DNA of 64,000 nucleotides from an uncultured Verrucomicrobia subdivision 3 bacterium. Lineage in GTDB: Bacteria; Verrucomicrobiota; Verrucomicrobiia; Limisphaerales; UBA11358. The stretch covers positions 45,388 to 109,387 of the forward strand of contig CAIQKM010000055.1 of NCBI GenBank assembly GCA_903872345.1, read 5' to 3'. The notes under the pieces were generated by a model that made no database searches, was not told where the DNA came from, and saw only the letters and a list, made by a program, of their open reading frames with translations. Below, in pieces: positions 1-9,911 of the stretch (its first letter is position 1; the number at the start of each line of letters is the position of its first letter). Position numbers and translations under genes: made by a program.

Positions 1-67
1 ACTTGGTATTAAGCGGCCTGAATGGTGTTGACCCGGCGGGGCAAACCGTTTGAAGATCATCTGTCGT

Positions 68-760
68 ATGAGGAAATTATCCCCCCGTTTGGCCGGATTG
101 GCCGCCGGTGTGCTCGTGGCGGGCGCCGGTCTGCAACCCGTCGCGACGAAAGCCCAGGGCTGGGTTGACGTCCGGTTCAGCGGCACGGTCAATCAACTGT
201 TCGGCAACGGCAGCGGCGTCACCAACGGTTCGGCCGTCAGCGGTCATGTGCTGCTGAATCCCTATGCGGCCCTGCTGCTGGCCGGGAACGGTTCGACCAC
301 TGCCGCCTCGGAATATGGCCTGGCCGATGCCGTGGTGAGCGTCACCATCAACGGGAACACCACCAATCTGACGGGCGTCATGGCGGCGGTGGCTGACAAC
401 GTGACGGATTTGAGCGGGCGGAACCTGCCCGCTGACAGTCTGCTGCTGTCTTGGGGTGTGGACAATCTGGACGGGCTGGTGATCTATTATCCCGGCGGCA
501 CCATCACCAACAGTTCATCCGCCAGTCTGGCGGCTTTGATTGACAGCGGCCTGCGCGGCTGTCTGCCTTATCCAAACGACGCCACGTTTGCCGCCGCCTC
601 GGACGCCAGTTTTAACGGTGTTCAAGGCGGCTTGCTCACCTATTCGGCGCAGGCCGCCCCCGAGCCGTCGGCTTGGGGGTTGGGCGTGCTGGGTGCGGCG
701 GGTTGGGCCGGTCTGCGCCGGTTCCGCCGCCCGGTGGCGACCGGCCCGGTTCTCCGTTAG
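68..760 (+). CDS. PEP-CTERM sorting domain protein
   Basis: A secreted protein of about 230 residues with a typical three-part ending: the motif PEPSAWGLG, a hydrophobic Gly/Ala-rich stretch and a basic cluster LRRFRR followed by a short tail. This is the PEP-CTERM signal recognised by exosortase for surface sorting (known family role). The N-terminus has Arg/Lys followed by a hydrophobic Ala/Gly/Val run ending near KAQG, which fits a signal peptide. The rest is Ser/Thr/Asn/Gly-rich, beta-like, with no domain I recognise. The frame is open from a TTG at 50, but the ATG at 68 gives a cleaner signal peptide and was chosen. No clear Shine-Dalgarno site is seen. The function of the mature protein is unknown. 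Confidence 0.8.
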   Translation: MRKLSPRLAGLAAGVLVAGAGLQPVATKAQGWVDVRFSGTVNQLFGNGSGVTNGSAVSGHVLLNPYAALLLAGNGSTTAASEYGLADAVVSVTINGNTTNLTGVMAAVADNVTDLSGRNLPADSLLLSWGVDNLDGLVIYYPGGTITNSSSASLAALIDSGLRGCLPYPNDATFAAASDASFNGVQGGLLTYSAQAAPEPSAWGLGVLGAAGWAGLRRFRRPVATGPVLR

Positions 761-999
761 GGAAGCCGGGTAACGGATTTGATTTTGAAAAGGTGCGGAG
801 CCAAGGGCGGGGTGCTGGCCTGTTTCAGCCGGACGGCCATGCGGGCCGCCTCGGCATCGGAGCGGGCGCGGAGGATGGTGCAACCCTGCGTCTGATAGGT
901 GAAGCGAAACAGGTAATTGCCGAAGGGAGCGGCCCGGTGAACGTGGCGGCGGCGCGTCGTTCGCCGGACGTGGCGGGTGGATTTGTGGTTGGTTTTCAT
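757..999 (-). CDS. Small basic hypothetical protein
   Basis: An 80-residue frame, convergent with and overlapping the end of the PEP-CTERM gene by 3 bp. The N-terminus is very rich in Arg, His and Lys. The centre reads as a plausible small fold, with a stretch resembling a sensor or modifier (CTILRARSDAEAARMAV). No family recognised. It is kept because the neighbouring element carries other small genes of this kind and the reading is protein-like, but a chance frame in GC-rich DNA cannot be excluded. Confidence 0.35.
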   Translation of the reverse strand: MKTNHKSTRHVRRTTRRRHVHRAAPFGNYLFRFTYQTQGCTILRARSDAEAARMAVRLKQASTPPLAPHLFKIKSVTRLP

Positions 1000-1075
1000 G
1001 GTGAGGAAAGCAGCCCGTGTTACGACCGTAAACGGGGGCCGTGGGGGAGGTCAACGGCGGATTAGCAACACCAAC

Positions 1076-1098
1076 CCCCCGGCCTTGAAGGCCGGGGG
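1076..1098. repeat. 23-bp near-perfect GC-rich palindrome
   Basis: The arms CCCCCGGCCTT and AAGGCCGGGGG flank a single G, giving a very stable hairpin in the space between the small basic gene and the XRE gene. It has no T-run on either side, so it could act as a factor-independent transcription barrier between convergent units or as a protein-binding site. Confidence 0.6.
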
Positions 1099-1212
1099 CC
1101 GTTGTCGTTTGGCGGGCTGGGGAGCTATTCGCTCACCCGTCAAAAAAGTTCAACTTTGGGCGGGCGGTTCCTCGAACGTGGTGCCAAGGATGTAATCGGC
1201 GGATTTCTGTGG

Positions 1213-1500
1213 CTAACCGGACGGCTTGCGTTTGCGGGCGAGCGACAGTTTGATTTTATCCTGCCACGCCTTGTCCGGTTCCGGCAATCCGTCAAACAGA
1301 CGGTTTGGGCTGACGCCCAAAGCCTGGCTGATTTTGAAGAAGGTGATTACCGAGCAGAGATACTTGCCGTTTTCAATATAGCTGACGGTTTGCCAGTGGA
1401 CTCCCGCCAGTTCGGCCACGCATTCCTGCGTCAGATTGGCATTGAGCCGGGCGGTTTTCACCGACTGGCCGATGCGTTTCAACATTTGGCGGTCTGTCAT
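1213..1500 (-). CDS. XRE-family helix-turn-helix regulator
   Basis: A 95-residue protein with a complete Cro/CI-type HTH. Residues about 9-63 read IGQSVKTARLNANLTQECVA, then the turn AGVHWQTVSYIENGKY and the closing helix with FFKISQALGV. The short tail is basic (KIKLSLARKRKPSG). Such proteins are DNA-binding repressors or activators of mobile-element genes. It is divergent from the Fn3/CBM6 protein gene, and a dyad lies just upstream of its start, so autoregulation is plausible. The start ATG at 1500 is the only sensible one. There is no cognate toxin visible beside it, so it is called as a lone regulator. Confidence 0.85.
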   Translation of the reverse strand: MTDRQMLKRIGQSVKTARLNANLTQECVAELAGVHWQTVSYIENGKYLCSVITFFKISQALGVSPNRLFDGLPEPDKAWQDKIKLSLARKRKPSG

Positions 1501-1529
1501 CCGCCTTAAAAAGCAGGTTTAATTGCCTA

Positions 1530-1556
1530 TTGACATCGAGCATATTCGATGCTAAT
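1530..1556. promoter_or_regulatory. Candidate operator dyad between divergent genes
   Basis: The sequence TTGACATCGAGCATATTCGA and the bases after it contain the dyad CATCGA-GCATAT-TCGATG (1534-1551), overlapping a second dyad AGCAT/ATGCT. It begins with a perfect -35-like TTGACA at 1530-1535. It sits about 30 bp upstream of the XRE gene start and about 70 bp upstream of the rightward gene, so it is a plausible binding site of the XRE protein. This is inference from symmetry and position only. Confidence 0.4.
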
Positions 1557-1622
1557 CCGTGCGTCCGGGGATTGGCCCGGCCCGGCCGGGCGGAAGCCGC
1601 GGTGGCGACGGAATGAATTATC

Positions 1623-4600
1623 ATGAAAACCTGCTGGAAAACACTGTTTCGGGCGTTGCCTTTGGCGGCGCTGTTCGGCCTGTCGGGCGGTCAGGCGCAC
1701 GCGCAAACCGCCGATCAACATTTCTTCTGGACTGTCACCGGAACAGGAACGGAAACTTGGTACACTGACGACTTGTATTACCACGCCGTTTCTTTGAGCG
1801 GAAACGCCTCCGTATCCTGGACTCCTCCGCTCGGTGGCACTGCAACCTACTCGGGAGAACTGGGACCCTCCTATCCCAGCGGTTCCGTTGACTGTGGTGT
1901 CGGCAATGTTTTCGACCGTTATGCCTATTGGGCGAATAATGGACTCGGTGGAACGGTTGAAATCGGAACCTCGGGAAATTTCAGCGGCAGTTTTAGCACC
2001 ACCAGCGGTCATACTTATTCCATATATTCTGTCACGAGCAGTGGGTCTGTTCAACTGACAGTCAATTTCCCCGACCATTACCAAGAGGATCCGCACACGG
2101 CAACCCGGACTGCTTCGGAAACCGGCAACAACTCGGTGAGTGTCACGGACGGCCAGAAAAACGTCGTCGGCTTTTATGCACCGCCCCAACCGCAGAACGG
2201 CGGTGCCATGTCTGGGGTGACCTATTCGCTGAGTTGGACCAATCCCAACGTGGCCCTGTTCTTTTCCGATACCGAAACCACCACCACCTTGAATCCCAAC
2301 GCCGACATCATCGCCGTCACGGTGCTGCCGGGAGCCATCGCCAGCCTGTGGACGACCACGAACTATGCCGTCAGCGGCAACACCGTTACCATAGGCAACG
2401 CGTGGTCGGCGGCCTCCGGGGCGACGGGATATGAGTTTGTCTCGGCGAAATATGCCAACGGGGTCTGGCTGCCGCCCGTAACCAATTTTGTCGCGGACAC
2501 GAGTTTTCTGGACACCGGGATCATACCAGGCACCCCTTGCGAATACTACGTTGTGGCCACCAACAGCATCGGGTTGGGGCCGGTCTCGGCCACCAACTGG
2601 CCCAACGCCGTTTGGCCGCCGCAGGTTCCCGGCCCCATTGCCACCACGGCGTATTATGCGGTGGCCGCCGGGGACTCGGTGATGGCCTTTTCGTGGACGG
2701 CGGCCACCAATGCGGACGGTTACGAGGCGGTGCTGGCGCATTACGTCAATGGCAGCTATTGGCAGGCGCCCGTCACAAATTACCTGGGCGAAACCGGCAT
2801 CACCTACAGCAATCTGATGCCGGGCGACCCGTATGAATTTTATGTCGTGGCCACCAACACATCCGGGGCCGGTCTGCCTTCGGTCATTGACTGGCCGATC
2901 GCCCCGCCGCACGTTCCGGGCCAACCCGGCTACATCGTGACGGCCTCCAACTACGCGGTGAATGCCAGCAACGTGACCATGAGCTTTTCCTGGCCCGCCG
3001 CCGTGGGGATGAGCGGCTACCTGAGTTCATACGAGGCGGTTTTCGGCGAATACCTCAACGGTGCCTGGCAGCCGTTGACGACCAACTGCACGGCTGGTAC
3101 CAATATCACCATTGCGGGGATCACACCGGGAGCGCCGGTTGAATTTTATGTCGTGGCCACCAACGATGCCGGCCCCGGTCCGGCGGCGGTCACCAACTGG
3201 CCGGTGGCGGTCTATGGGATATTGCAGATACCAAGCCTGTGGACTACGACCAATTATCTGGCCACCTCCAACAGCGCGACCATTGGCAACGCTTGGACGG
3301 CGGCTTCGGGGGCGTCGGGGTATGAATTTATTTCCAGCCGGTACGTTCAGGGTGTCTGGCAGCCGCCGGTCACAAATTATCTGGCGGGCACGAGTTGTCT
3401 GGATACGGGCATCGGGCCGGGGACACCCTGCGAGTATTACGTCGTCGCCACCAACGCCAATGGAGCCGGCCCCGCCTCCCTGACCAACTGGCAGGTTGCC
3501 GCAAGTCTTCCGGCAGCCGTACCTTTGATATGGACAACCACAAATTACATGGCCAGTCCCGGCAGCGTGACCATCGGCAATGCTTGGTCACCCGCTCAAG
3601 GGGCAACCAATTATCAAATCATCTTCGATGAGAATCTTAGTGGAGCATGGCAGACAAATATCGTCTTTGGGACCAGTTTTTTAGAGACGGGAATACCGCC
3701 CGGAACGGTATGCAGGTATTACGTGGTGTCGGTGAATAGTCGTGGCTGGCTTGCTTCTTCGCCTTCTGCCACCAACTTTGCGGTGGCCGCTCCGGCAGCC
3801 GTTCCCTTTTTATGGACAACCACAAATTACATGACCAGTACCGGTAGCGCGACCATCAACAATGTGTGGTCGTCAGCGAAAGGGGCTACAAGCTATCAAT
3901 TGATCTCCGATAAGAATCTTAGCGGAGTCTGGCAGACAAATACGGTGAGTGGCACCAGTTTTTTGGACACGCCAATAAGCCCCGGAATATTGTGCAGGTA
4001 TTATGTGGTGTCCATTAACAGCCAGGGGTGGCCTGCTTCTTCTCCTTCCGCTACCAACTGGCAAGTTGCCGTTGGGCCTTACCTCGGCCTGCCGCAAACG
4101 ATTCCGGGGCATATTCAAGTTCAAGACTATGATTTAGGCGGAAATGGTTGGGCGTATTACGATACCGATTCGACCAATCACGGCGACTTCCGAACGTCGG
4201 AGGGCGTGGAATTGAGTGATTCTGAAATCGCCTTCACCGGTTATTACCACATATTTTACACTGGCCCCGGAGAGTGGGTTGATTACACCGTCAATGTCAC
4301 CCACTCCGGCCTGTATTCGATCATCTTGTCAGCGGGCAAAATTGACGGCGCAAGCACAAATCATATTGAGATTGACGGCATCAATGTTACGGGGCCGTTG
4401 ATAATTGCCAATACCGGCAGTTGGAATTATCAGTTGTTAAAAACGGACCGAATATATCTGTCGAGCGGTCAGCACGTTTTGCGCCTGGCCATGGACGGCT
4501 GCGGCCCGGATTGGGGCAATGGCAATTTCAACGACATCAACGTGGTGGCGGATGAACCGCAAATACAGACCAGCGCCGCCAGTCTGGGCGTTCATTCGAA

Positions 4601-4784
4601 TCGCTTCGGGTTCACGATAACCGGACTGTCAAATCAGATTGTGATTGTCGAGGGTTGCACAAATCTGGCCGCCCCCAATTGGGTTTCGTTGCAAACAAAC
4701 ACGCTGGGAACAAACGCCCTGTACTTTGGCGACTCGGCTTGGACAAATTACAGGAGCCGATTTTATCGCGTGGTTACTCCATGA
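1623..4784 (+). CDS. Secreted Fn3-like repeat protein with CBM6-like domain
   Basis: A 1053-residue secreted protein. Residues 1-28 form a signal peptide (LPLAALFGLSGGQAHAQ). Residues about 30-235 are an unrecognised beta-rich domain. From about 240 to 815 there are roughly six tandem units of 90-100 residues, each opening with a WTTTNY- or TASNY-like strand and closing with EYYVVATN-like and WPVAV-like strands. This is the layout of fibronectin type III folds. Residues about 822-975 resemble a family 6 carbohydrate-binding module: IPGHIQVQDYDLGG, then EGVELSDSE, GEWVDYTVNV and an HVLRLAMDG strand. The last 75 residues are a beta-rich C-terminal module common in large verrucomicrobial secreted proteins and ending FYRVVTP. 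No catalytic domain is visible, so binding of polysaccharide or cell-surface attachment is inferred. Confidence 0.8.
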   Translation: MKTCWKTLFRALPLAALFGLSGGQAHAQTADQHFFWTVTGTGTETWYTDDLYYHAVSLSGNASVSWTPPLGGTATYSGELGPSYPSGSVDCGVGNVFDRYAYWANNGLGGTVEIGTSGNFSGSFSTTSGHTYSIYSVTSSGSVQLTVNFPDHYQEDPHTATRTASETGNNSVSVTDGQKNVVGFYAPPQPQNGGAMSGVTYSLSWTNPNVALFFSDTETTTTLNPNADIIAVTVLPGAIASLWTTTNYAVSGNTVTIGNAWSAASGATGYEFVSAKYANGVWLPPVTNFVADTSFLDTGIIPGTPCEYYVVATNSIGLGPVSATNWPNAVWPPQVPGPIATTAYYAVAAGDSVMAFSWTAATNADGYEAVLAHYVNGSYWQAPVTNYLGETGITYSNLMPGDPYEFYVVATNTSGAGLPSVIDWPIAPPHVPGQPGYIVTASNYAVNASNVTMSFSWPAAVGMSGYLSSYEAVFGEYLNGAWQPLTTNCTAGTNITIAGITPGAPVEFYVVATNDAGPGPAAVTNWPVAVYGILQIPSLWTTTNYLATSNSATIGNAWTAASGASGYEFISSRYVQGVWQPPVTNYLAGTSCLDTGIGPGTPCEYYVVATNANGAGPASLTNWQVAASLPAAVPLIWTTTNYMASPGSVTIGNAWSPAQGATNYQIIFDENLSGAWQTNIVFGTSFLETGIPPGTVCRYYVVSVNSRGWLASSPSATNFAVAAPAAVPFLWTTTNYMTSTGSATINNVWSSAKGATSYQLISDKNLSGVWQTNTVSGTSFLDTPISPGILCRYYVVSINSQGWPASSPSATNWQVAVGPYLGLPQTIPGHIQVQDYDLGGNGWAYYDTDSTNHGDFRTSEGVELSDSEIAFTGYYHIFYTGPGEWVDYTVNVTHSGLYSIILSAGKIDGASTNHIEIDGINVTGPLIIANTGSWNYQLLKTDRIYLSSGQHVLRLAMDGCGPDWGNGNFNDINVVADEPQIQTSAASLGVHSNRFGFTITGLSNQIVIVEGCTNLAAPNWVSLQTNTLGTNALYFGDSAWTNYRSRFYRVVTP

Positions 4785-4877
4785 ACGCTGAGTTTTACAG
4801 GCCGCGCCCTTGAACATGGAGTTGGCTGTCTTTGGACTGCCAATGGACAAACTCGGCGGCTGGCTGTGATTTGGCAA

Positions 4878-7800
4878 TCAGGACAGGGCAGAACCCGGCT
4901 CATCGTCATTGGCGAGGTCAATAGCCGACGCGCAAGATTCAGCCTCAAGTTGGTTGGGAGCCTGCCCTTTGGTCAGGTCAAGTTCGTCCTCAATCTCCTG
5001 CTGCCGACGCGCCAGCGAGGCCAGGCGTTCGGCGTATTCAAACGGCGTTTCGACTTGGGCCTGTGTGTCCGCGAGGCGCTTGCGGGAGTCGGTGATATTC
5101 AGGGCGAGATTCGCGGCGGTCTCATCGAGGTGTTGGATGGTGTGTTCGAGCGAGCGAATCGTCCCCAGTGCGCTGTCGGTGACGTTGGCGGCATAAGCAC
5201 CCGCGCCTTTGAGCACAATCTCGGGGCCGCGAAACAGATTGTCCTTCACGAAAAGGCCGAACCCGGCGATGCTGCCGACCTGTCGTTCGGCTTGCGAACC
5301 GCGAATGCGCCCGGCATGGCGGATGAGCAATTCACCGGCGATGCCCCGGTCGCGGATCTCCTGACCGTCAATGGCCGCCACGAAGTTGTCTCCGCTGGTG
5401 TCCCGGCGGGTGGCAAGGTCGCGCCGCGCCGCCTCGTGCCGGCGTTCCATCACCGGAATTTCATCCGTGAGATGGCGGATGCGGCTCCGCAGTTTGAACC
5501 GAGTTCCCTCGTGTTCGCAGTGCAGTCGGCCCAGGCGGGTCAACTCCGCATCCACGCGGGCCTTTTCGATCACGAGGGGATTGCCGGAGGCTATGGCTTT
5601 GACTTCGGCGTATGTGAGGGCCGCCCCGTCAATGTCCTCGATGCGGCGGAGGTCGTTCTCACCCGTCATCACCTGGCCGATGAACCGGGCCTTCGTTTCG
5701 AGGGTCTGCCACATGTAGGCGTCGAAGGACTGCTCGGTGACGTAACGAAAGACCTGCACCTCGGGGTTGGTGTTGCCCTGGCGAAGAATGCGGCCTTCGC
5801 GCTGCTCCACATCGGCGGGACGCCACGGGGCGTCCAAATGATGCAACGCGATCAGGCGTTCCTGAACATTCGCTCCCGTGCCCATTTTCTGCGTGCTGCC
5901 AAAGAGAATGCGAACCTTCCCGGCCCGGACATCGCGGAACAATTGCAGCTTGGCGGCGTCGCTGTCGTGATCCTGAATGAACTGAATTTCGGATGACGGT
6001 ACACCGTGCGCGATGAGTTTGTCGCGCATGTCCTCATAGACGGAAAAACCCCGGCCACCGGTCGGGATGGACAGATCGCAAAAGACAAGCTGGGCAGAGC
6101 GTTGGTGGGCGGTGTCGCGCCAAATGCGTTCGACCAGGGCGACGGCTTGGTTGACCTTGCTGGCCGGGTGATCGGGGAGGGAAGGATCGTGCAACCGCAG
6201 GTCGAGCGCTGCTTTGCGTCCGTCAGTGGTGACCAGCAGCATATTGTCCTCGCGCGGATCAACCCGACCGGTCTTCAATGCCTCCGCCCGTTGTACCAAC
6301 GATTCGACGATCTTCGCCAGTTCCGGGGAACAAGGCGCGCTGATCACCGACGGCTTGCCGCCACGCAGTTCCGGCACAGGGAGTCGGAGCATGTCACGGG
6401 TCTGAATGTCAGCCACCTGCCGGAACTGCTGCATGAGTTCGGGGACATTGATGAAGCGGGCAAACCGGGTGTTCAGGCGGTAGCCGGAGCCGTCCGGGGC
6501 AAGTTCCATCGCGGTGACCGGTTCGCCAAAGGTGGCCGCCCACGAATCAAAATGATCCAGCTTGAGCGCCTTGAGGGCGGACATCTGGAGATACCGCTGC
6601 ATGGTGAACATCTCCGCCACACTGTTGGCAATAGGCGTGCCAGTGGCAAAAACCACCCCGCCGCCGGCATTCTGGCGTTGGATGTGGTGTACCTTGAGAA
6701 ACATGTCGAACGCCCGCTGCGAAGCGGTCTGGGGCAGACCGGCGATGCGCGTCATCTTGGAAACATAAAATAGGTTCTTGAAATAGTGGGCCTCGTCCAC
6801 GAACAATCTATCTACGCCCAATTCCTCGAACGTCAGTCCGTCGTCCTTGTGCTCGACGGCGGCGAGTTCCTTGAGCTTGCCTTCGAGTCGTTTCTTGGCC
6901 CGTTCCAGCATCTTGATGATGCGGGAATTGTGCTCCTGCTGCTGTTGCTCGATGGCGAGGGACAGTTCCCGCATCTCGCCCTTGATGAACTCCTCCTGTG
7001 CCGCGCGCGAAATTGGAATCTTCTCGAAGCCGGAATGCGTCATGATAACCGCGTCCCAATTGCCGGTGGCAATGCGGCTGGTAAGCGTCTTGCGTTTGTC
7101 CTTCGCAAAGTCGTCCTTGGTGGCCACGAGGATGTTTGCGCCGGGATAAAGAGTAAGCAACTCAGAGGAGAATTGCCCCAGCATGTGGTTGGGCACGGCA
7201 AAGAGCGGTTTGCGGGCTAGGCCGAGGCGTTTCAATTCCATCGCGGCGGCGACCATCGTGAAGGTCTTCCCGGCACCGACGACATGCGCCAGCAGGCAAT
7301 TCGGGGTTTGGAGGATGCGCCAGACCGCAGCCCGCTGGTGGGGATGCAGATTGATGGCGGAACTGACGCCCGGCAGGCGGAGGTGATCGCCGTTGAACGA
7401 ACGCAGGCGCACATTGTTGAACTCGTCGTTGTATTTGCGGGCAAGTCGTTCCCGGCGGTCGTCGTCCTGCCAGACCCACTGTTTGAACCGCTCCTTGATC
7501 TTCTCCTGCTTGTCGCGGGCGGCCTCAGTGGCCGGGGCATTGATGACCTCGCGGTCAGTCTTGGGGTCATGGTCATAGACGGTGGGGGTGCGGAGATTCA
7601 GGGCATCATCGAGCAAATCGAGCGCGCTCCGGTGCTCGGTGCCCCATTCGGTGGTATTGGCGACGCTGGCGCGGACACCGTAGCCGCCCTGAACCGTCCA
7701 CAGTCCAAGCTGGGGGGCGTGGCTCACGGAAATGCCCTGTTCACCGAGTAACTCCACGGCAAACCGGCTGATGTCCTCGGCGGGAATCCATGCGCTGCCA

Positions 7801-9911
7801 AGCCGCGCGTCAATCTCCGTAGCTGGCAAGTCCGCAGGCTGCACCTGCCTGAGCGCATCCACATTGGGCCGGAATTGTTTGTCCGCCAGGGCGGCCGCCT
7901 CCGCCACGGCGAGCTTGGCCCGGACATTGCCCGAAAGATACTCGTCGTCGGTTTCCCATAGATCGGTCTGCGGATTGAGATAAATGGTGCCTTTGAGGTC
8001 GGACAGGAATTCCTTGGGCTGGCGGTGAAGTAATTGTGAAAGAAGGCCCAAGTCCACTCGTCCACGTTCACCGAGCGTGACCAATAGGGCATCTTGGGCG
8101 GTGCTGACCTTGGGTGGCGCCCGGCCCGGTTGGACGGTGCGTTCCCGAAAAATGGCGGCTTTGGTCGCGCGGCGCGTGTCAGGGTCGTAATGTTCCAACG
8201 AAAGCAAGAGCGGCAAATCCGGGTCGCCCCGGAAGGCGGCGGTGTTGGCGCGTTCCGAGACCGGACCGTGCGTGGCGGCAAACCGGTCGTAAGTCCGGTT
8301 GAGTTGCTCGCGCGTGGCCTGAATTTGGTCTTCCTCCATGCCCTCAACCTGCGCGTGCAAGCAACGCCGGACGGCATCCCGAAGACGGATCATGCCCCGA
8401 ATACGCCCGGCCCGCGCCGAGGACAAACCATGGAGGAGCTGCACCTCGTCGCCTTCGCGGATGCCGATGCGGTCGTTCACCAGCGTGTAGGCGTTGGGTT
8501 TGACGTGCTCCGGGGCGGGAAAGGTGTGGGCGAGCGAAGCGTTATTAACCGGGACGGCCTGTGCCCGGAAAACATCGGATGGCAGCCGGGCGACGGCCCG
8601 GGCCAGGCTTTCTTCCAGCGGAACGCCGTTGCCCACCAGCGTCGGCTCGGGGCGGGCATACATTCTGCTTTCCAACCGCATTTCCCCGAGCATCATTTCG
8701 GGGTGGGCGGCATAGTATTCATTAACGGGGATGGCTTCACCGGCGGAGTTGGTGATCTCGACCACTTCCCGCCAAGCCGAACCGGAAGGCAGTTCGCCGG
8801 GCAGACGCTTGCGAAGCATGACAATGTCGGTGGTCACTTCCGTGTTAGCGTTTTTCTTGAAGGCATCATTCGGCAACCGGATGGCACCGACGAGGTCTGC
8901 CTGCTGCGATAGATATTCGCGCAGCGTGGTATCGTTTTTATCCAGCGTACCTTTGGAGGTGATGAACAGGATCAGGCCGCCGGGGCGCACTTTATCCAGC
9001 GTCGCGGCGAAAAAATAATCGTGGATGAGAAAATTCCAGCCCTTGAAGCGCGGGTCGAACGGTTTGTAATCGCCAAAGGGGACGTTGCCGATGGCCACGT
9101 CGAAACCGCCGTCGGGCAGGACGGAATCCTCGAAGGGCTTGTGCCGAATATCAGCGTCGGGATAAAGCAGTTTGGCCAACCGTGCCGTGACCGAATCAAT
9201 CTCGATCCCGGTGATCCGCGAGCGGGCGTGCAGGTCGTCGGGCATGAGACCGATGAAATGTCCCAAGCCCAGCGCCGGTTCGAGCACCCGGCCCTGGGAG
9301 AATCCGAGCCGGCGCAGGGCGTCATACATGGCGCTGACCACGCCAGGCGCGGTGTAATGGGCATTGAGCGTGGTGGCGCGGGCGGACTCCAGTTCCTCCG
9401 GCGTGAGCAGTTGCTCCAACCGCTGCCGCTCCGCCGCCCAAGCGTCATTCCCGGAATCGAAGACCTGGGGCAAGCCACCCCAGCCGACATACCGGATCAG
9501 CGCGCGTTTTTCCGCCGGGGTGGGACGGCGGTCGTCGGTTTCAATGCACTTGAGCAATTCAAGGGCAGTCAGGTTGTCCCGGCACTTGGCCCTGGGCGAG
9601 CCGGAGCCAAGGCGATCCGCCCCGGTGATGCGGTAGTTGTGCTGATTGCGTGACGGCTCAGGTTCGATTGCCGCCGCGCTTGTCGAAGGTATTTGCGGTA
9701 GCGGTTCCGGCCTGGGCGGCTCGCCGGTCGGCGATGCCGGCGCGTCCGCATTGGCCGGACGAATGACGGGGCCGCTCCACAGCACGAACGCCGGCTGCGG
9801 AATCCGGCCAAGGAGTGTGGACGCGGCAAGCGCCTCTTGCGTTCCTGACGCAGGGGTTGCGGTGGCGGAGAAATCGAGGGTGAGTTGTTGCCCGAGGCGG
9901 GCGGAGGTCAT
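4878..9911 (-). CDS. Giant DNA methylase-helicase fusion (DarB-like, N6-adenine methylase plus DEAH helicase)
   Basis: 1677 residues. After a Pro-rich N-terminus comes a conserved GWGGLPQVFD stretch (143-152), then an N6-adenine methyltransferase-like domain with motif I EPALGLGHF (211-219) and a motif IV variant GNVPFGDY (275-282, usually NPPY/F). A superfamily 2 helicase follows: Walker A GAGKT with Lys882, DEAH at 1039-1042, ATGTPIANS (motif III) and, near 1368-1380, QREGRILRQGN (motif VI). The C-terminal 250 residues look partly coiled-coil. Similar giants occur on plasmids and phages; P1 DarB, which protects incoming DNA from restriction, is the best known relative in layout. No restriction gene is beside it. 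Inferred role: element DNA modification, anti-restriction or defence. Substrate and polarity are unknown. Confidence 0.85.
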   Translation of the reverse strand: MTSARLGQQLTLDFSATATPASGTQEALAASTLLGRIPQPAFVLWSGPVIRPANADAPASPTGEPPRPEPLPQIPSTSAAAIEPEPSRNQHNYRITGADRLGSGSPRAKCRDNLTALELLKCIETDDRRPTPAEKRALIRYVGWGGLPQVFDSGNDAWAAERQRLEQLLTPEELESARATTLNAHYTAPGVVSAMYDALRRLGFSQGRVLEPALGLGHFIGLMPDDLHARSRITGIEIDSVTARLAKLLYPDADIRHKPFEDSVLPDGGFDVAIGNVPFGDYKPFDPRFKGWNFLIHDYFFAATLDKVRPGGLILFITSKGTLDKNDTTLREYLSQQADLVGAIRLPNDAFKKNANTEVTTDIVMLRKRLPGELPSGSAWREVVEITNSAGEAIPVNEYYAAHPEMMLGEMRLESRMYARPEPTLVGNGVPLEESLARAVARLPSDVFRAQAVPVNNASLAHTFPAPEHVKPNAYTLVNDRIGIREGDEVQLLHGLSSARAGRIRGMIRLRDAVRRCLHAQVEGMEEDQIQATREQLNRTYDRFAATHGPVSERANTAAFRGDPDLPLLLSLEHYDPDTRRATKAAIFRERTVQPGRAPPKVSTAQDALLVTLGERGRVDLGLLSQLLHRQPKEFLSDLKGTIYLNPQTDLWETDDEYLSGNVRAKLAVAEAAALADKQFRPNVDALRQVQPADLPATEIDARLGSAWIPAEDISRFAVELLGEQGISVSHAPQLGLWTVQGGYGVRASVANTTEWGTEHRSALDLLDDALNLRTPTVYDHDPKTDREVINAPATEAARDKQEKIKERFKQWVWQDDDRRERLARKYNDEFNNVRLRSFNGDHLRLPGVSSAINLHPHQRAAVWRILQTPNCLLAHVVGAGKTFTMVAAAMELKRLGLARKPLFAVPNHMLGQFSSELLTLYPGANILVATKDDFAKDKRKTLTSRIATGNWDAVIMTHSGFEKIPISRAAQEEFIKGEMRELSLAIEQQQQEHNSRIIKMLERAKKRLEGKLKELAAVEHKDDGLTFEELGVDRLFVDEAHYFKNLFYVSKMTRIAGLPQTASQRAFDMFLKVHHIQRQNAGGGVVFATGTPIANSVAEMFTMQRYLQMSALKALKLDHFDSWAATFGEPVTAMELAPDGSGYRLNTRFARFINVPELMQQFRQVADIQTRDMLRLPVPELRGGKPSVISAPCSPELAKIVESLVQRAEALKTGRVDPREDNMLLVTTDGRKAALDLRLHDPSLPDHPASKVNQAVALVERIWRDTAHQRSAQLVFCDLSIPTGGRGFSVYEDMRDKLIAHGVPSSEIQFIQDHDSDAAKLQLFRDVRAGKVRILFGSTQKMGTGANVQERLIALHHLDAPWRPADVEQREGRILRQGNTNPEVQVFRYVTEQSFDAYMWQTLETKARFIGQVMTGENDLRRIEDIDGAALTYAEVKAIASGNPLVIEKARVDAELTRLGRLHCEHEGTRFKLRSRIRHLTDEIPVMERRHEAARRDLATRRDTSGDNFVAAIDGQEIRDRGIAGELLIRHAGRIRGSQAERQVGSIAGFGLFVKDNLFRGPEIVLKGAGAYAANVTDSALGTIRSLEHTIQHLDETAANLALNITDSRKRLADTQAQVETPFEYAERLASLARRQQEIEDELDLTKGQAPNQLEAESCASAIDLANDDEPGSALS

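Noticed and set aside
1527..2924. 465-aa minus-strand open frame opposite the Fn3/CBM6 gene
   Set aside because: Arg/Gly-rich composition without domains; it mirrors the repetitive, stop-poor complement of the real gene.
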